DNA of 64,000 nt from Thalassospira sp. HJ (GCF_000948415.1 NZ_JYII01000003.1:124001-188000); one strand, 5' to 3'; positions 41,395 through 50,159 are shown, numbered from the stretch's first letter. Notes: generated from the letters alone by a model not told the origin. Program-made: numbers and translations.

Positions 41395-42771
41395 ATGACG
41401 CTTGATCCCAAAAGCTCCGTCGGACACAACCGGGAGTCCCGCCTGTTTTATCAAAGCCGGTCCCGCCGCCCGCTGATCGACCGATCCGAGGGCGTCTATA
41501 TGTGGGATGTTGACGGCAAACGTTATATCGATGCGTCGAGCGGTGCGATGGTCAGCAATATCGGCCATAGCGACCCGCGCGTGGTTGCGGCCATGATGAA
41601 GCAGCTTGAAAAGGCAAGCTTCGCCTATCGCCTGCATTTCGAAAATGACGCCGCCGAAGATCTGGCCATGCGTCTTGCCGAACGTGCACCGGGCGATCTT
41701 GAGCGCGTCTTCTTTGTTTCCGGCGGCTCCGAGGCGGTTGAAAGCTGCATCAAGCTTGCGCGGCAATATGCGCTGGCCAATGGCGAAGCGCAGCGCACGA
41801 AAATCATTTCACGCTTTCCGAGCTATCACGGCGCAACACTGGGCGCACTTGCCATCACCGGCTATACGCCAATGCATGCGCCGTTCGCGCCGATGATGGT
41901 TGATCAGCCTAAAATTCCTGCCCCGACCTGTTACCTTGATCGTGATGATTTGAGTGATCATGAGCGTGGCATCAAATATGCCAACATGCTTGAAGCCGAG
42001 ATCATCAAACAGGGCCCGGAAACCGTTCTTGGTTTCATCATGGAACCGGTTGGCGGGGCGGCTACCGGCGCACTCGTTGCCCCGGACAGCTATTATGGCC
42101 GCATTCGCGAGATCTGCGACCAGTATGGCATTCTTCTGATCTATGATGAGGTCATGACAGGTGCCGGTCGTACCGGCAAGTATTTCGCCGCAGAACATTG
42201 GGGCATCGTGCCCGATATCCTTGCCGTTTCCAAAGGCCTGGCTGCGGGTTACGCACCGCTTGGTGCGATGATTGCCCCCGATCGTATCGTCGGTCCGGTT
42301 CTTGATCATGGCGGATTTATTCATGGCTACACCTATGCCGGGAACCCGTTGGCGTGCGCTGCGGGCAATGCCGTTCTTGATGTGATTGACGAGGACAATC
42401 TGCTTGAAAATGCCGCGACCAATGGTGCGGCACTCAAGGACGAACTGACCAAGCTTGCCGAAGACTTTCCGATGATCGGTGATGTGCGCGGCAAGGGATT
42501 GTTGCTGGCCATGGAACTGGTCAAGGAGCGCAACAGTATGGAGCCGCTTGAGCCCAAGCACATGGCGGCAGCACGCCTTGTTGATATCGCCTATGACATG
42601 GGCCTGATCATTTACTGGCGCCGCACGCGTGGCGGTTATCGTGGCGACCATGTCATGATCTGCCCGCCGATGATCATCACCAAGGAGCAGTTCGACGACA
42701 TTCTGGTGCCGCTGCGCAAGGCACTGACGGAACTGCAAGACGAACTCGTGATCGCAGGAGCCTTCGCATGA
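41395..42771 (+). CDS. Class III PLP aminotransferase
   Basis: This 458-residue omega-type aminotransferase has FFVSGGSEAVESCIKLARQY (phosphate cup), YDEVMTGAGRTGKYFA and PLP lysine in AVSKGLAAGYAPLGA. GGAGAG precedes the start. The family acts on terminal or beta amino groups of amino acids and diamines. Its 4-nt overlap (ATGA) with the beta-keto acid cleavage enzyme gene suggests the two act in sequence: the transaminase would make a beta-keto acid that the next enzyme cleaves, so the substrate may be a beta-amino acid. That pairing is inference. Confidence 0.9.
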   Translation: MTLDPKSSVGHNRESRLFYQSRSRRPLIDRSEGVYMWDVDGKRYIDASSGAMVSNIGHSDPRVVAAMMKQLEKASFAYRLHFENDAAEDLAMRLAERAPGDLERVFFVSGGSEAVESCIKLARQYALANGEAQRTKIISRFPSYHGATLGALAITGYTPMHAPFAPMMVDQPKIPAPTCYLDRDDLSDHERGIKYANMLEAEIIKQGPETVLGFIMEPVGGAATGALVAPDSYYGRIREICDQYGILLIYDEVMTGAGRTGKYFAAEHWGIVPDILAVSKGLAAGYAPLGAMIAPDRIVGPVLDHGGFIHGYTYAGNPLACAAGNAVLDVIDEDNLLENAATNGAALKDELTKLAEDFPMIGDVRGKGLLLAMELVKERNSMEPLEPKHMAAARLVDIAYDMGLIIYWRRTRGGYRGDHVMICPPMIITKEQFDDILVPLRKALTELQDELVIAGAFA

Positions 42772-43697
42772 GCCGCAAAGTCATCATCACCTGTGCGATT
42801 ACAGGATCGGTTCATACCCCGTCCATGAGCCCGAACCTGCCCGTCACACCTGATGAAATCGCCCAGCAGGCGATTGATGCCGCAAATGCCGGGGCATCGA
42901 TCCTGCATCTGCATGCGCGCGATCCCGAAACCGGCTTTCCAAGCCCGGATCCGGATGTGTTCATGCAGTTCCTGCCAAAGATCAAGGCCGCGACCAATGC
43001 CGTGATCAACATTTCGACGGGTGGCGGCATGAACATGAATGTCCGTGACCGTATCCGGGCCGCGCGCGAAGCCGCACCGGAGATGGCATCACTTAACATG
43101 GGCACGATGAATTTCGGCCTGTTCCCGGCCCTTGCCGGGCGCACCGAATGGAAACATGACTGGGAACCGGAATTCCTTGAAAGCAGTCGTGACTTTGTTT
43201 TCAAAAACACGTTTTCAGACATCGAAACCATTCTGGCCGATCTGGGCGATGCCAATGGCACCCGGTTCGAGTTCGAATGCTATGACGTCGGCCATCTTTA
43301 TACCCTGGCGCATTTCGTTGATCGCGGCCTGATCAAGGGACCGATATTCATTCAGTTCGTGCTGGGTGTTCTGGGCGGCATCGGAGCTGATCCCGACAAC
43401 CTTGCCCATCTGAAACGCACCGCCGACAAGCTGTTTGGTGATCAGTACCAGTTTTCGGTTCTGGGTGCCGGGCGCCATCAGATGCCGCTTGGTAGCATGT
43501 CGGCCGCCATGGGCGGCAATGTGCGCGTCGGGCTTGAGGACAACCTTTATATCAAAAAGGGCGAACTCGCGCCGGACAACGCATCGCAAGTCCGCAAAAT
43601 CCGCGAGGTGCTTGACGGGTTGTCGCTTGAAATCGCAACCCCGGACGAAGCACGCGCAATTCTCGACCTGAAAGGCGGCGACAAGGTCGCCTTTTAG
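42768..43697 (+). CDS. Beta-keto acid cleavage enzyme (BKACE, DUF849)
   Basis: This 309-residue TIM-barrel enzyme condenses a beta-keto acid with acetyl-CoA to give acetoacetate and a shorter acyl-CoA. The zinc ligands H47 and H49 are in ILHLHARD, numbered almost as in the lysine-fermentation enzyme Kce. TCAITGSVHTPSMSP, GGGMNMNVRDRI and VLGAGRHQMPLG are family segments. Known substrates include 3-keto-5-aminohexanoate and dehydrocarnitine, both cationic. The gene overlaps the aminotransferase gene by 4 nt. The likely substrate is the keto acid made by that aminotransferase. Confidence 0.9.
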   Translation: MSRKVIITCAITGSVHTPSMSPNLPVTPDEIAQQAIDAANAGASILHLHARDPETGFPSPDPDVFMQFLPKIKAATNAVINISTGGGMNMNVRDRIRAAREAAPEMASLNMGTMNFGLFPALAGRTEWKHDWEPEFLESSRDFVFKNTFSDIETILADLGDANGTRFEFECYDVGHLYTLAHFVDRGLIKGPIFIQFVLGVLGGIGADPDNLAHLKRTADKLFGDQYQFSVLGAGRHQMPLGSMSAAMGGNVRVGLEDNLYIKKGELAPDNASQVRKIREVLDGLSLEIATPDEARAILDLKGGDKVAF

Positions 43698-43765
43698 GAT
43701 CGGGATCAGACAACCGAACGACGACGCCACCACCGTTTGACCACATGATGTGAAAGGCGGCAGCG

Positions 43766-44809
43766 ATGATGCATGCCTATTTCTCAGACGATCAGCTTCG
43801 CCATCACGGCAAGACCTTCATTGTCGCGGGCGAGAAAAAGCCGATCCCCGAAGTCCCCGAACGTGCGGAAATTCTGCGCCGTGCGGTCGCGCGTCTGGGT
43901 CTTGATCTTCATGCCCCCAATGACGCCGGGCTGGCCCCGATTGCCGCCATTCACGATGCGCAATATCTGAACTTCCTGCAGACCATTCACGATGAATGGC
44001 AGGATGTCGGAGGTGCAGAACAGGTTATCCCAAACATCCACCCGTTTGATCGCACCGGCCCCTACCCGCGCCATCCTGCGGGCAAGGCTGGCTTTCATCT
44101 TGGCGATACATCCTGCCCGGTATCCGTCACGACATGGCAATCCGCCTATGCCAGCGCGCAAACCGCGATTGCCGCGGCCCGACATGTGCGTGATCAGGCG
44201 GCCAACACCGCCTATGCGCTGTGCCGACCGCCCGGACACCATGCAAGTGGTAACATCGCAGGCGGCTTTTGTTATCTGAACAACAGTGCGATTGCTGCCG
44301 AGGAGCTTCGCCGCAAATATGATCGTGTGGCGATCCTTGATGTCGATCTGCATCATGGCAACGGCACCCAGCATATTTTCTATGACCGATCTGATGTCAT
44401 GACCCTGTCAATCCATGCGGACCCTTTGGATTTCTATCCGTTTTATTGGGGGCATGCCGAGGAATGCGGCGAGAAGGACGGGCTTGGCTTTAACCATAAT
44501 CAGCCCCTGCCCCTTGGCAGCGGTGATGACGTGTTCCTTGATGCGCTTGACCGGTCATTGGCAAAGATTGACGATTTCGGTGCGGATGCAGTTGTCATTG
44601 CGCTTGGCCTTGATGCATCGCGCGATGATCCGTTTGGCGGGCTGACCGTCAGCCCCGATGGTTTTGCCCGGATCGGCGAAAAAATCGGCACCCTTTCCTG
44701 CCCCACCGTTCTCGTGCAGGAAGGTGGTTATGTTAGTGAAACGCTTGCAGAAAACCTTTATCAATTCATCAGCGGCTTTGGCGCGACCACCAAGACCAAC
44801 ACGATTTAA
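43766..44809 (+). CDS. Acetylpolyamine amidohydrolase / histone deacetylase family
   Basis: This 347-residue zinc deacetylase has catalytic histidines H158/H159 (RPPGHHA), zinc ligands D194 and H196 (DVDLHHGNGT) and D283 (GLDAS), and tyrosine Y322 (EGGYVSE). These positions are within one residue of those I recall for the Mycoplana ramosa acetylpolyamine amidohydrolase. It should remove acetyl groups from N-acetylated polyamines or related acetamido compounds in the cytoplasm. Its place beside the aminotransferase and BKACE genes suggests it deacetylates the imported compound or a pathway intermediate such as 4-acetamidobutyrate. Confidence 0.92.
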   Translation: MMHAYFSDDQLRHHGKTFIVAGEKKPIPEVPERAEILRRAVARLGLDLHAPNDAGLAPIAAIHDAQYLNFLQTIHDEWQDVGGAEQVIPNIHPFDRTGPYPRHPAGKAGFHLGDTSCPVSVTTWQSAYASAQTAIAAARHVRDQAANTAYALCRPPGHHASGNIAGGFCYLNNSAIAAEELRRKYDRVAILDVDLHHGNGTQHIFYDRSDVMTLSIHADPLDFYPFYWGHAEECGEKDGLGFNHNQPLPLGSGDDVFLDALDRSLAKIDDFGADAVVIALGLDASRDDPFGGLTVSPDGFARIGEKIGTLSCPTVLVQEGGYVSETLAENLYQFISGFGATTKTNTI

Positions 44810-44820
44810 GAAGGCCCCAC

Positions 44821-45966
44821 ATGACCCATTCAGACATCCTGATCATCGGCGGCGGTATCGCCGGAATGTCAGCAGCATTCTTTTTGGCCAAGGCGGGTAA
44901 ATCCGTCACGGTTCTCGAACGCGAAGACCAGCCGGGCTATCACAGCACCGGGCGGTCTGCCGCCCTTTATAGCGAGACCTATGGCCCGAAAATCATCCGC
45001 AAGATGTCAACCGCCAGCCGGGCTTTCTTCATCACCCCACCGGACGGTTTTACCGAAAACCCGATCCTGACCCCGCGCGGCATCATCATGACCGCTGCCC
45101 CGGGCGAAGAAGCCGAACTCGACGCCATCCTGACCGAAGGGCGCGCCAATGGTGCGAACTTTGTTGAACTCACCCCGGATGCGCTCAAGGAAATCGTGCC
45201 GGTCATTCATACAGACCGCGTTGCCAAGGCCGCCTATGAGACGGACGCCATGGACATTGACGTGCATGCGCTTCACTGGGGCTTTATCCGCCAGTTCAAG
45301 GCACTTGGCGGTTCGGTTGTCACCAAGGCCGATGTCACCGCGATTGGCAAAGCTGACGGCAAATGGCAGGTTACACTGGCCAAGGGAGATGTTTATAGCG
45401 GTGATATCGTTGTCAATGCTGCGGGTGCCTGGGCTGATGACATTGCCACCAAGGCCGGCATCAAACCGCTTGGGATCGTGCCCAAACGCCGCACAGCGGT
45501 GATGGTTGGTGTGCCCGCAGACGTCAAACCGCATGGCTGGCCGCTGGTCGCAAGCCTTGATGAGACGCTTTATTTCAAGGAAGATGCTGGTCGTTTGCTG
45601 GTATCGCCAGCAGATACTACGCCGACCGAACCGCATGATGTGCAGCCCGAAGAACTTGATATCGCGATTACGATTGATCGCCTGATGACGGCGACCAGCA
45701 TCGAAGTCCGCCGTCCGGGTGAAAGCTGGGCCGGGTTGCGCAGCTTCTTTGCCGATGGTGATCCGGTTTCAAGCTTTGATCCGGCAGATGACAGTTTCTA
45801 TTGGCTGGCGGGCCAAGGTGGCTACGGTATTCAGACCGCACCGGCCATGGGCGAATATGCCGCAAGCATCATCACCGGCAAGGGCGTGCCGCCGCAGATG
45901 GAAAAGCTTGGCATTAACGAAGATGCGCTTTCGGCCACCCGCCCCACCCTTGTGAGCGGCAAGTAA
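44821..45966 (+). CDS. FAD-dependent D-amino-acid/D-arginine dehydrogenase-like oxidoreductase
   Basis: This 381-residue flavoprotein starts DILIIGGGIAGMSAAFFLAKAG and contains QPGYHSTGRSAALY, DIDVHALHWGF, PKRRTA and SWAGLRSFFADGDPV. They align along the length with Pseudomonas D-arginine dehydrogenase (DauA) as I remember it. It would oxidise a D-amino acid or similar amine to an imine. It lies 11 nt after the deacetylase gene and the operon ends with a RidA, which hydrolyses such imines. The exact substrate is open. Confidence 0.85.
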   Translation: MTHSDILIIGGGIAGMSAAFFLAKAGKSVTVLEREDQPGYHSTGRSAALYSETYGPKIIRKMSTASRAFFITPPDGFTENPILTPRGIIMTAAPGEEAELDAILTEGRANGANFVELTPDALKEIVPVIHTDRVAKAAYETDAMDIDVHALHWGFIRQFKALGGSVVTKADVTAIGKADGKWQVTLAKGDVYSGDIVVNAAGAWADDIATKAGIKPLGIVPKRRTAVMVGVPADVKPHGWPLVASLDETLYFKEDAGRLLVSPADTTPTEPHDVQPEELDIAITIDRLMTATSIEVRRPGESWAGLRSFFADGDPVSSFDPADDSFYWLAGQGGYGIQTAPAMGEYAASIITGKGVPPQMEKLGINEDALSATRPTLVSGK

Positions 45967-45998
45967 CGCTTGGCATCGGCCGATCAGGAGAAAGACCA

Positions 45999-47285
45999 AT
46001 GAGCCAGTTTGATCGTAAATCCTTGCGCGAAGCGGTTTCAAAGCGCACCCAAAATGCGATTGATGATTTGTGTGCGCTTGTGCGTCATGACAGCCAGCTT
46101 GGCAGCGAAGCATCCGCGCAAGACTGGATTTCAGACAAGTTTGCTGCGATGGGGCTCGATGTTGAACGGATCAAGATTGACATCAATGCTTTGCGCGATC
46201 AGCCGGGCTTTTCCCCGCCGGTAATTGATGGCTATGACGGGCGCGAAAACGTTGTCGGCCTGCATCGCCCGCAAAACCCGACGGGGCGCAGCCTGATCCT
46301 TAATGGTCATATGGATGTCGTCCCGACCGGACCGGCCGAACAATGGCGCCACGGGCCATTCACCCCGCATGTAGAGGATGACTGGATCTACGGCCGTGGT
46401 GCGGGTGATATGAAGGCCGGGATCATTGCCTATTGCCAGGCGCTGCAGGCGCTGCACGATATCGGGCTTGAACCGGCAGCACCCGTCACCCTGCAATCGG
46501 TGATCGAAGAAGAATGCACCGGCAACGGCGCACTCGCCTGCCTGCATGCGGGCTACAAGGCCGATTGCGCCATCATTCCCGAACCGTTTAACCAGACCCT
46601 GATGACCGCCCAGCTTGGCGTCATGTGGTTCCAGATCCATGTATCGGGCAGCCCGGCGCATGTTCTTGATACGTCGGCAGGCAGCAACGCGATTGAATCT
46701 GCCTTTGGTTTCTTTGAAACCTTGAAGGAAGTCGAGGAAATCTGGAACCACCCGACCCATCGTCATGCGGCCTTTGGTGCGCATGTCCATCCGGTGAACT
46801 TCAATCTGGGCAAGATTGAAGGCGGCGAGTGGGCATCGACCGTGCCGCCGGTTTGCACGGCGGATATCCGGGTTGGTTTCTATCCGGGTATGGAACTTGA
46901 AAAGGTCCGCGAAACCATCGAGGCCGTCAAACAAAGTGCGCTTGATAACCACCCTGCTTGCAAGGGTGCGAAGATCGAGATCACCTATCGCGGCTTCCAG
47001 GCCGAAGGCTGCGAGATGGATATCAATCATCCGATGATGTCGATGATTGGCGATATTCATCAGGAAGTGACGGGCAAGGAGATCAAAAAACTTGCCTCGA
47101 CCGCGACGACCGATGCGCGTTTCTTCCAGATTTATGGCAATATCCCGGCCACCTGTTATGGCCCCAAGGCCGAACGCATTCACGGGATTGATGAACGGGT
47201 TTCGATTGCATCGATGATGGAAGTCACCGAGGTGCTTGCCCTGTTCATTGCCGACTGGTGTGGCGTGCAAAAGCGTGCTAGCTAA
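45999..47285 (+). CDS. M20-family amidohydrolase (ArgE/DapE type)
   Basis: This 428-residue dinuclear zinc hydrolase has NGHMDVVPTGP (metal histidine and aspartate), GRGAGDMKAG (bridging aspartate), VIEEECTGNG (catalytic and metal glutamates) and C-terminal ERIHGIDERV (metal histidine). The lid/dimerisation domain lies at about 210-330. Family members remove N-acyl groups from amino acids (acetylornithine, succinyl-diaminopimelate) or cleave dipeptides. In this operon it may deacylate an N-acyl amino acid; a second deacylase beside the acetylpolyamine amidohydrolase suggests two acylated substrates or steps. Confidence 0.9.
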   Translation: MSQFDRKSLREAVSKRTQNAIDDLCALVRHDSQLGSEASAQDWISDKFAAMGLDVERIKIDINALRDQPGFSPPVIDGYDGRENVVGLHRPQNPTGRSLILNGHMDVVPTGPAEQWRHGPFTPHVEDDWIYGRGAGDMKAGIIAYCQALQALHDIGLEPAAPVTLQSVIEEECTGNGALACLHAGYKADCAIIPEPFNQTLMTAQLGVMWFQIHVSGSPAHVLDTSAGSNAIESAFGFFETLKEVEEIWNHPTHRHAAFGAHVHPVNFNLGKIEGGEWASTVPPVCTADIRVGFYPGMELEKVRETIEAVKQSALDNHPACKGAKIEITYRGFQAEGCEMDINHPMMSMIGDIHQEVTGKEIKKLASTATTDARFFQIYGNIPATCYGPKAERIHGIDERVSIASMMEVTEVLALFIADWCGVQKRAS

Positions 47286-47332
47286 TCGTCATTATTAAAT
47301 AAATTATCCAATTGAATCCGAAGGAGAACTTC

Positions 47333-47680
47333 ATGAGCATTCAGCGTCTTCACACCGGCCCGCGCATGAGCCAGGCCGTTGTCCATGGCAACACCATCTA
47401 TCTGGCCGGTCAGGTTGGTAACCCCGACAGCGACATCACCAACCAGACCAAGGAATGCCTTGAAAAGGTTGATACCCTTCTGGCCGAATGCGGTTCGAGC
47501 AAGGAAAACATCCTTTCGACCACTGTCTGGCTTGCCGACATGAAAGACTTTGCAGCGATGAACGCGGTTTGGGATGCATGGGTCCCGCAGGGTCACACCC
47601 CGGGTCGCGCATGTGGCGAAGCAAAGCTCGCCACCCCGGATTATCTGGTTGAGTTCATCGTGATTGCGGCCAAGCCGTAA
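47333..47680 (+). CDS. RidA family enamine/imine deaminase
   Basis: This 115-residue member of the YjgF/YER057c/UK114 family hydrolyses reactive enamines and imines to keto acids and ammonia. The catalytic arginine is kept in TPGRACGEAKL and the glutamate in YLVEFIVIA. AAGGAG (47321-47326) precedes the start. As the last gene of the operon it fits clearance of imines from the DauA-like flavoenzyme or aminotransferase. A strong terminator follows. Confidence 0.92.
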   Translation: MSIQRLHTGPRMSQAVVHGNTIYLAGQVGNPDSDITNQTKECLEKVDTLLAECGSSKENILSTTVWLADMKDFAAMNAVWDAWVPQGHTPGRACGEAKLATPDYLVEFIVIAAKP

Positions 47681-47700
47681 GTCACTTTGACGCATCAGAA

Positions 47701-47735
47701 AAACGCCTGACACGGGAAACCGGTCAGGCGTTTTT
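47701..47735 (+). terminator. Terminator of the ABC/aminotransferase/deacetylase operon
   Basis: A perfect 11-bp stem, AAACGCCTGAC (47701-47711) and GTCAGGCGTTT (47723-47733), with further pairing in the loop, is followed by TTC. The A-rich 5' side lets it also serve the convergent fusion gene. Confidence 0.92.
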
Positions 47736-47757
47736 CATTTGTGCCGAATTTCGAAAA

Positions 47758-48990
47758 CTATGTCCGATCCTCGCGGGTGACGATCAGTGATGTCGCCTCA
47801 AGCGTTCTGTGCACCGGGCATTTATCGGCAATCTCGACCAATCGTTTCCGGGTGGCGTCATCCAGATCACCGGTGAAGCGAATGATGCGTTCGAACCGGT
47901 CGATCTTGCCACCCTTTGTGGCATGTTGTTCGCCGCATTCCGCACAGTCATCGGCGTGAACTTTCTGATGCAGGACTTCGGCCCGGATGGAATCAATATC
48001 GATCCCCTTATGATCGGCATACATCCGGATCGTCATCACCGTGCAACTGCCAAGGGCCGTTGACAGATAATCATAGGGCGACGGCCCGCTATCGAGCCCG
48101 CCGACCTTTTCGGGTTCATCCGCCAACAGGCGATGTTTGCCCGCCAGCACCATTGACTGGAACTTGCCAAGGCCGGTTTCACGCACAATGACGCCTTCAC
48201 TAAGCTCCGGCGTTGTCTCCTTCGCATCGGGCAGATAGCGTTTCGCCCAGGCAGCAATCACTGATGCGGCGTAGGCTGCGTCGGCCGGATCGCGCAGCAA
48301 ATGGTCTGCTTGATCAAGTGAGACGAAGCTTTTGGGATGCTTGGCAGCATCAAAAATCTTACCGGCATTTTCAATCCCGACCGTCTGATCAAGCGGTGCA
48401 TGCATGACCAGAAGCGCCTTTTTCATCTTGGCGACCTGGGCCGCCAGATCATAACCGCCAAGGTCATCAACGAACTGCTTGCGGATGACGAACGGCCGCC
48501 CGCCAAGGCAAACTTCGGCCTCGCCCTTTTCGCGGATATCATCAAGATGATCGGCGAAATTATGGGTGACATGCGTTACATCCGATGGCGCGCCGATGGT
48601 CGCAACCGCAGTTGCTTCCTTGATGCGGTCGGCCACGGCCAACACCGCAGCCCCGCCCAATGAATGCCCGATCAGAAGTTTGGGTGCTTCGAACTCATCA
48701 CGCAGGAAGTCAGCCGCACGTTCGAGATCATCAAGGTTTGAGGTGAAGTTGGTCGAGGCGAAATCACCGCCCGAGCCCCCCAAGCCGGTGAAATCAAAGC
48801 GCAGCACACCGATGCCTTCGACCGTGAGCGCCTCGGCAATTTTGCGGGCCGCAATCAGATCCTTGGTGCAGGTAAAGCAATGGGCAAACAGGGCATAGGC
48901 CTTGACCGGCCCGGTCGGCAGATCAAGCCGTGCCGCCAGTTCGGCGCCATGCGCCCCTTCAAATGTCAGCTTTATCGGTTTTCCAGGCAT
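47758..48990 (-). CDS. Alpha/beta hydrolase-OsmC fusion protein
   Basis: This 410-residue protein joins an N-terminal alpha/beta hydrolase (about 5-250; nucleophile S110 in GHSLGG, oxyanion region AHCFTCTKD) to a C-terminal OsmC domain (about 265-405). The OsmC part has the two redox cysteines expected for organic hydroperoxide reduction (ALGSCTVMTIRMYADHKG and ADKCPVHRTL). The fusion is a known architecture in proteobacteria. It may couple ester cleavage with peroxide reduction of a lipid-like substrate, but this is not established. It is a single gene, divergent from an acetyltransferase gene. Confidence 0.92.
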   Translation of the reverse strand: MPGKPIKLTFEGAHGAELAARLDLPTGPVKAYALFAHCFTCTKDLIAARKIAEALTVEGIGVLRFDFTGLGGSGGDFASTNFTSNLDDLERAADFLRDEFEAPKLLIGHSLGGAAVLAVADRIKEATAVATIGAPSDVTHVTHNFADHLDDIREKGEAEVCLGGRPFVIRKQFVDDLGGYDLAAQVAKMKKALLVMHAPLDQTVGIENAGKIFDAAKHPKSFVSLDQADHLLRDPADAAYAASVIAAWAKRYLPDAKETTPELSEGVIVRETGLGKFQSMVLAGKHRLLADEPEKVGGLDSGPSPYDYLSTALGSCTVMTIRMYADHKGIDIDSIRAEVLHQKVHADDCAECGEQHATKGGKIDRFERIIRFTGDLDDATRKRLVEIADKCPVHRTLEATSLIVTREDRT

Positions 48991-49092
48991 TTTAATCCTC
49001 CTGACTTTTGCGGGGTAAAATCATACTGCTATTTCAAATCACTGCCGATAGGATCGCATGCAGGGTCGCACAGTAACACGGACAGTTCAGTG

Positions 49093-49602
49093 ATGATTGT
49101 TCAAACCGAACGCACAATTTTGCGAGAAGCAAATCATGATGATGCGCCGTTCATTCTGCAATTGCTGAATGAACCGGGCTGGCTTCGGTTTATTGGTGAT
49201 CGCGATGTTCATGATCTTGCGGCCGCGCGCAATTATATCGATCAGCGTTTTCGCGAGATTTATGACAAGCTCGGTTTCGGGATGTGCGTTGCGCTTGAAA
49301 AACACAGCCAAAGCCCGATTGGCCTGATTGGCTTTGTAAAGCGCGATACGCTGGATGCGCCAGATATCGGCTATGCTGTGAGCGAAGCCCATCAGGGCAA
49401 AGGTTATGCCTTTGAAGTCGGCTCTGCACTGATAAAGCATGGCTGGAACGCATACGGGTTTGAGAAGATTTATGGGTACTGCCTGCCGGACAATGTGGCT
49501 TCTGTGCGCATGCTTGAAAAGCTTGGCCTGACCTATCTGCGCGATCAGGATGTCAATCAAACCGGCGAAATGTGCAGGGTGTATATGGCAACCCGGCCTT
49601 AA
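49093..49602 (+). CDS. GNAT acetyltransferase (RimJ/RimL-like)
   Basis: This 169-residue GCN5-related acetyltransferase has TERTILREANHDDAPFILQLLNEPGWLRFIGDRDV at the start, as in RimJ/RimL/SpeG-type proteins, and the acetyl-CoA loop around SEAHQGKGYAFEVGSALIKHG. It ends with LPDNVASVRMLEKLGLTY, also typical. The acceptor could be a ribosomal protein N-terminus or a small amine; it is unknown. The start chosen is the ATG after GTG at 49090. Confidence 0.85.
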   Translation: MIVQTERTILREANHDDAPFILQLLNEPGWLRFIGDRDVHDLAAARNYIDQRFREIYDKLGFGMCVALEKHSQSPIGLIGFVKRDTLDAPDIGYAVSEAHQGKGYAFEVGSALIKHGWNAYGFEKIYGYCLPDNVASVRMLEKLGLTYLRDQDVNQTGEMCRVYMATRP

Positions 49603-49625
49603 GACACATCGCCAAGACCAAAACA

Positions 49626-49654
49626 AAACCCCGCAATCTGATGATGCGGGGTTT
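49626..49654. terminator. Bidirectional terminator
   Basis: A perfect 10-bp stem, AAACCCCGCA (49626-49635) and TGCGGGGTTT (49645-49654), has a 9-nt loop and T-rich tracts on both strands. It separates the convergent acetyltransferase and thioesterase genes. Confidence 0.9.
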
Positions 49655-49661
49655 CATCTAG

Positions 49662-50159
49662 CTATTTGCGCCGAATGCCGATCTTGCGCCCGACCCCGGA
49701 CGGGATGGGCAAATCTGCATGGGCTTGCTTGATCTTGCTGAGCGTTTCCATGATGTCATCGGGGAACGGGGCCGAACGCCGTTCCTGCATGTTGATATGC
49801 ATGGTGATGATTTCATTCGTCGAGGCCAGCCAGCCTTCAGTGCCGTGACGCATTTCGTGATACATGTGAATGCGCTTCTGATCGCAATCGAGAACCCGGG
49901 TATGGATCACAAACGGATCACCCTGATGGATTTCGCGATCATAGGTCACATGCATTTCAAGCCCGAAGGTCGACCCGCCGCGCCGTTCGGGATAAGTGTA
50001 TCCCATCCCCACTGCATCCAGAAACGCCATTGATCCCAGATCAAATGCGACCACGTAATAGCCGACATTCATATGGCCGTTGAAATCAATCCATTCGGGT
50101 TTGATGTGCCCACGAAAGGCTTCAAGCGGTTCGGGCGCAAACAGATCGGTGCTGATCAT
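49662..50159 (-). CDS. Hotdog-fold acyl-CoA thioesterase
   Basis: This 165-residue 4HBT-type thioesterase has the catalytic-region motif EWIDFNGHMNVGYYVVAFD near residues 22-40. The pattern (DFNGHMN) is shared with betainyl-CoA thioesterases of carnitine degradation, though other acyl-CoA substrates are equally possible. It overlaps the upstream ornithine cyclodeaminase-family gene by 4 nt (ATGA), so the two proteins are coupled. It would hydrolyse an acyl-CoA in the cytoplasm. Confidence 0.85.
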   Translation of the reverse strand: MISTDLFAPEPLEAFRGHIKPEWIDFNGHMNVGYYVVAFDLGSMAFLDAVGMGYTYPERRGGSTFGLEMHVTYDREIHQGDPFVIHTRVLDCDQKRIHMYHEMRHGTEGWLASTNEIITMHINMQERRSAPFPDDIMETLSKIKQAHADLPIPSGVGRKIGIRRK

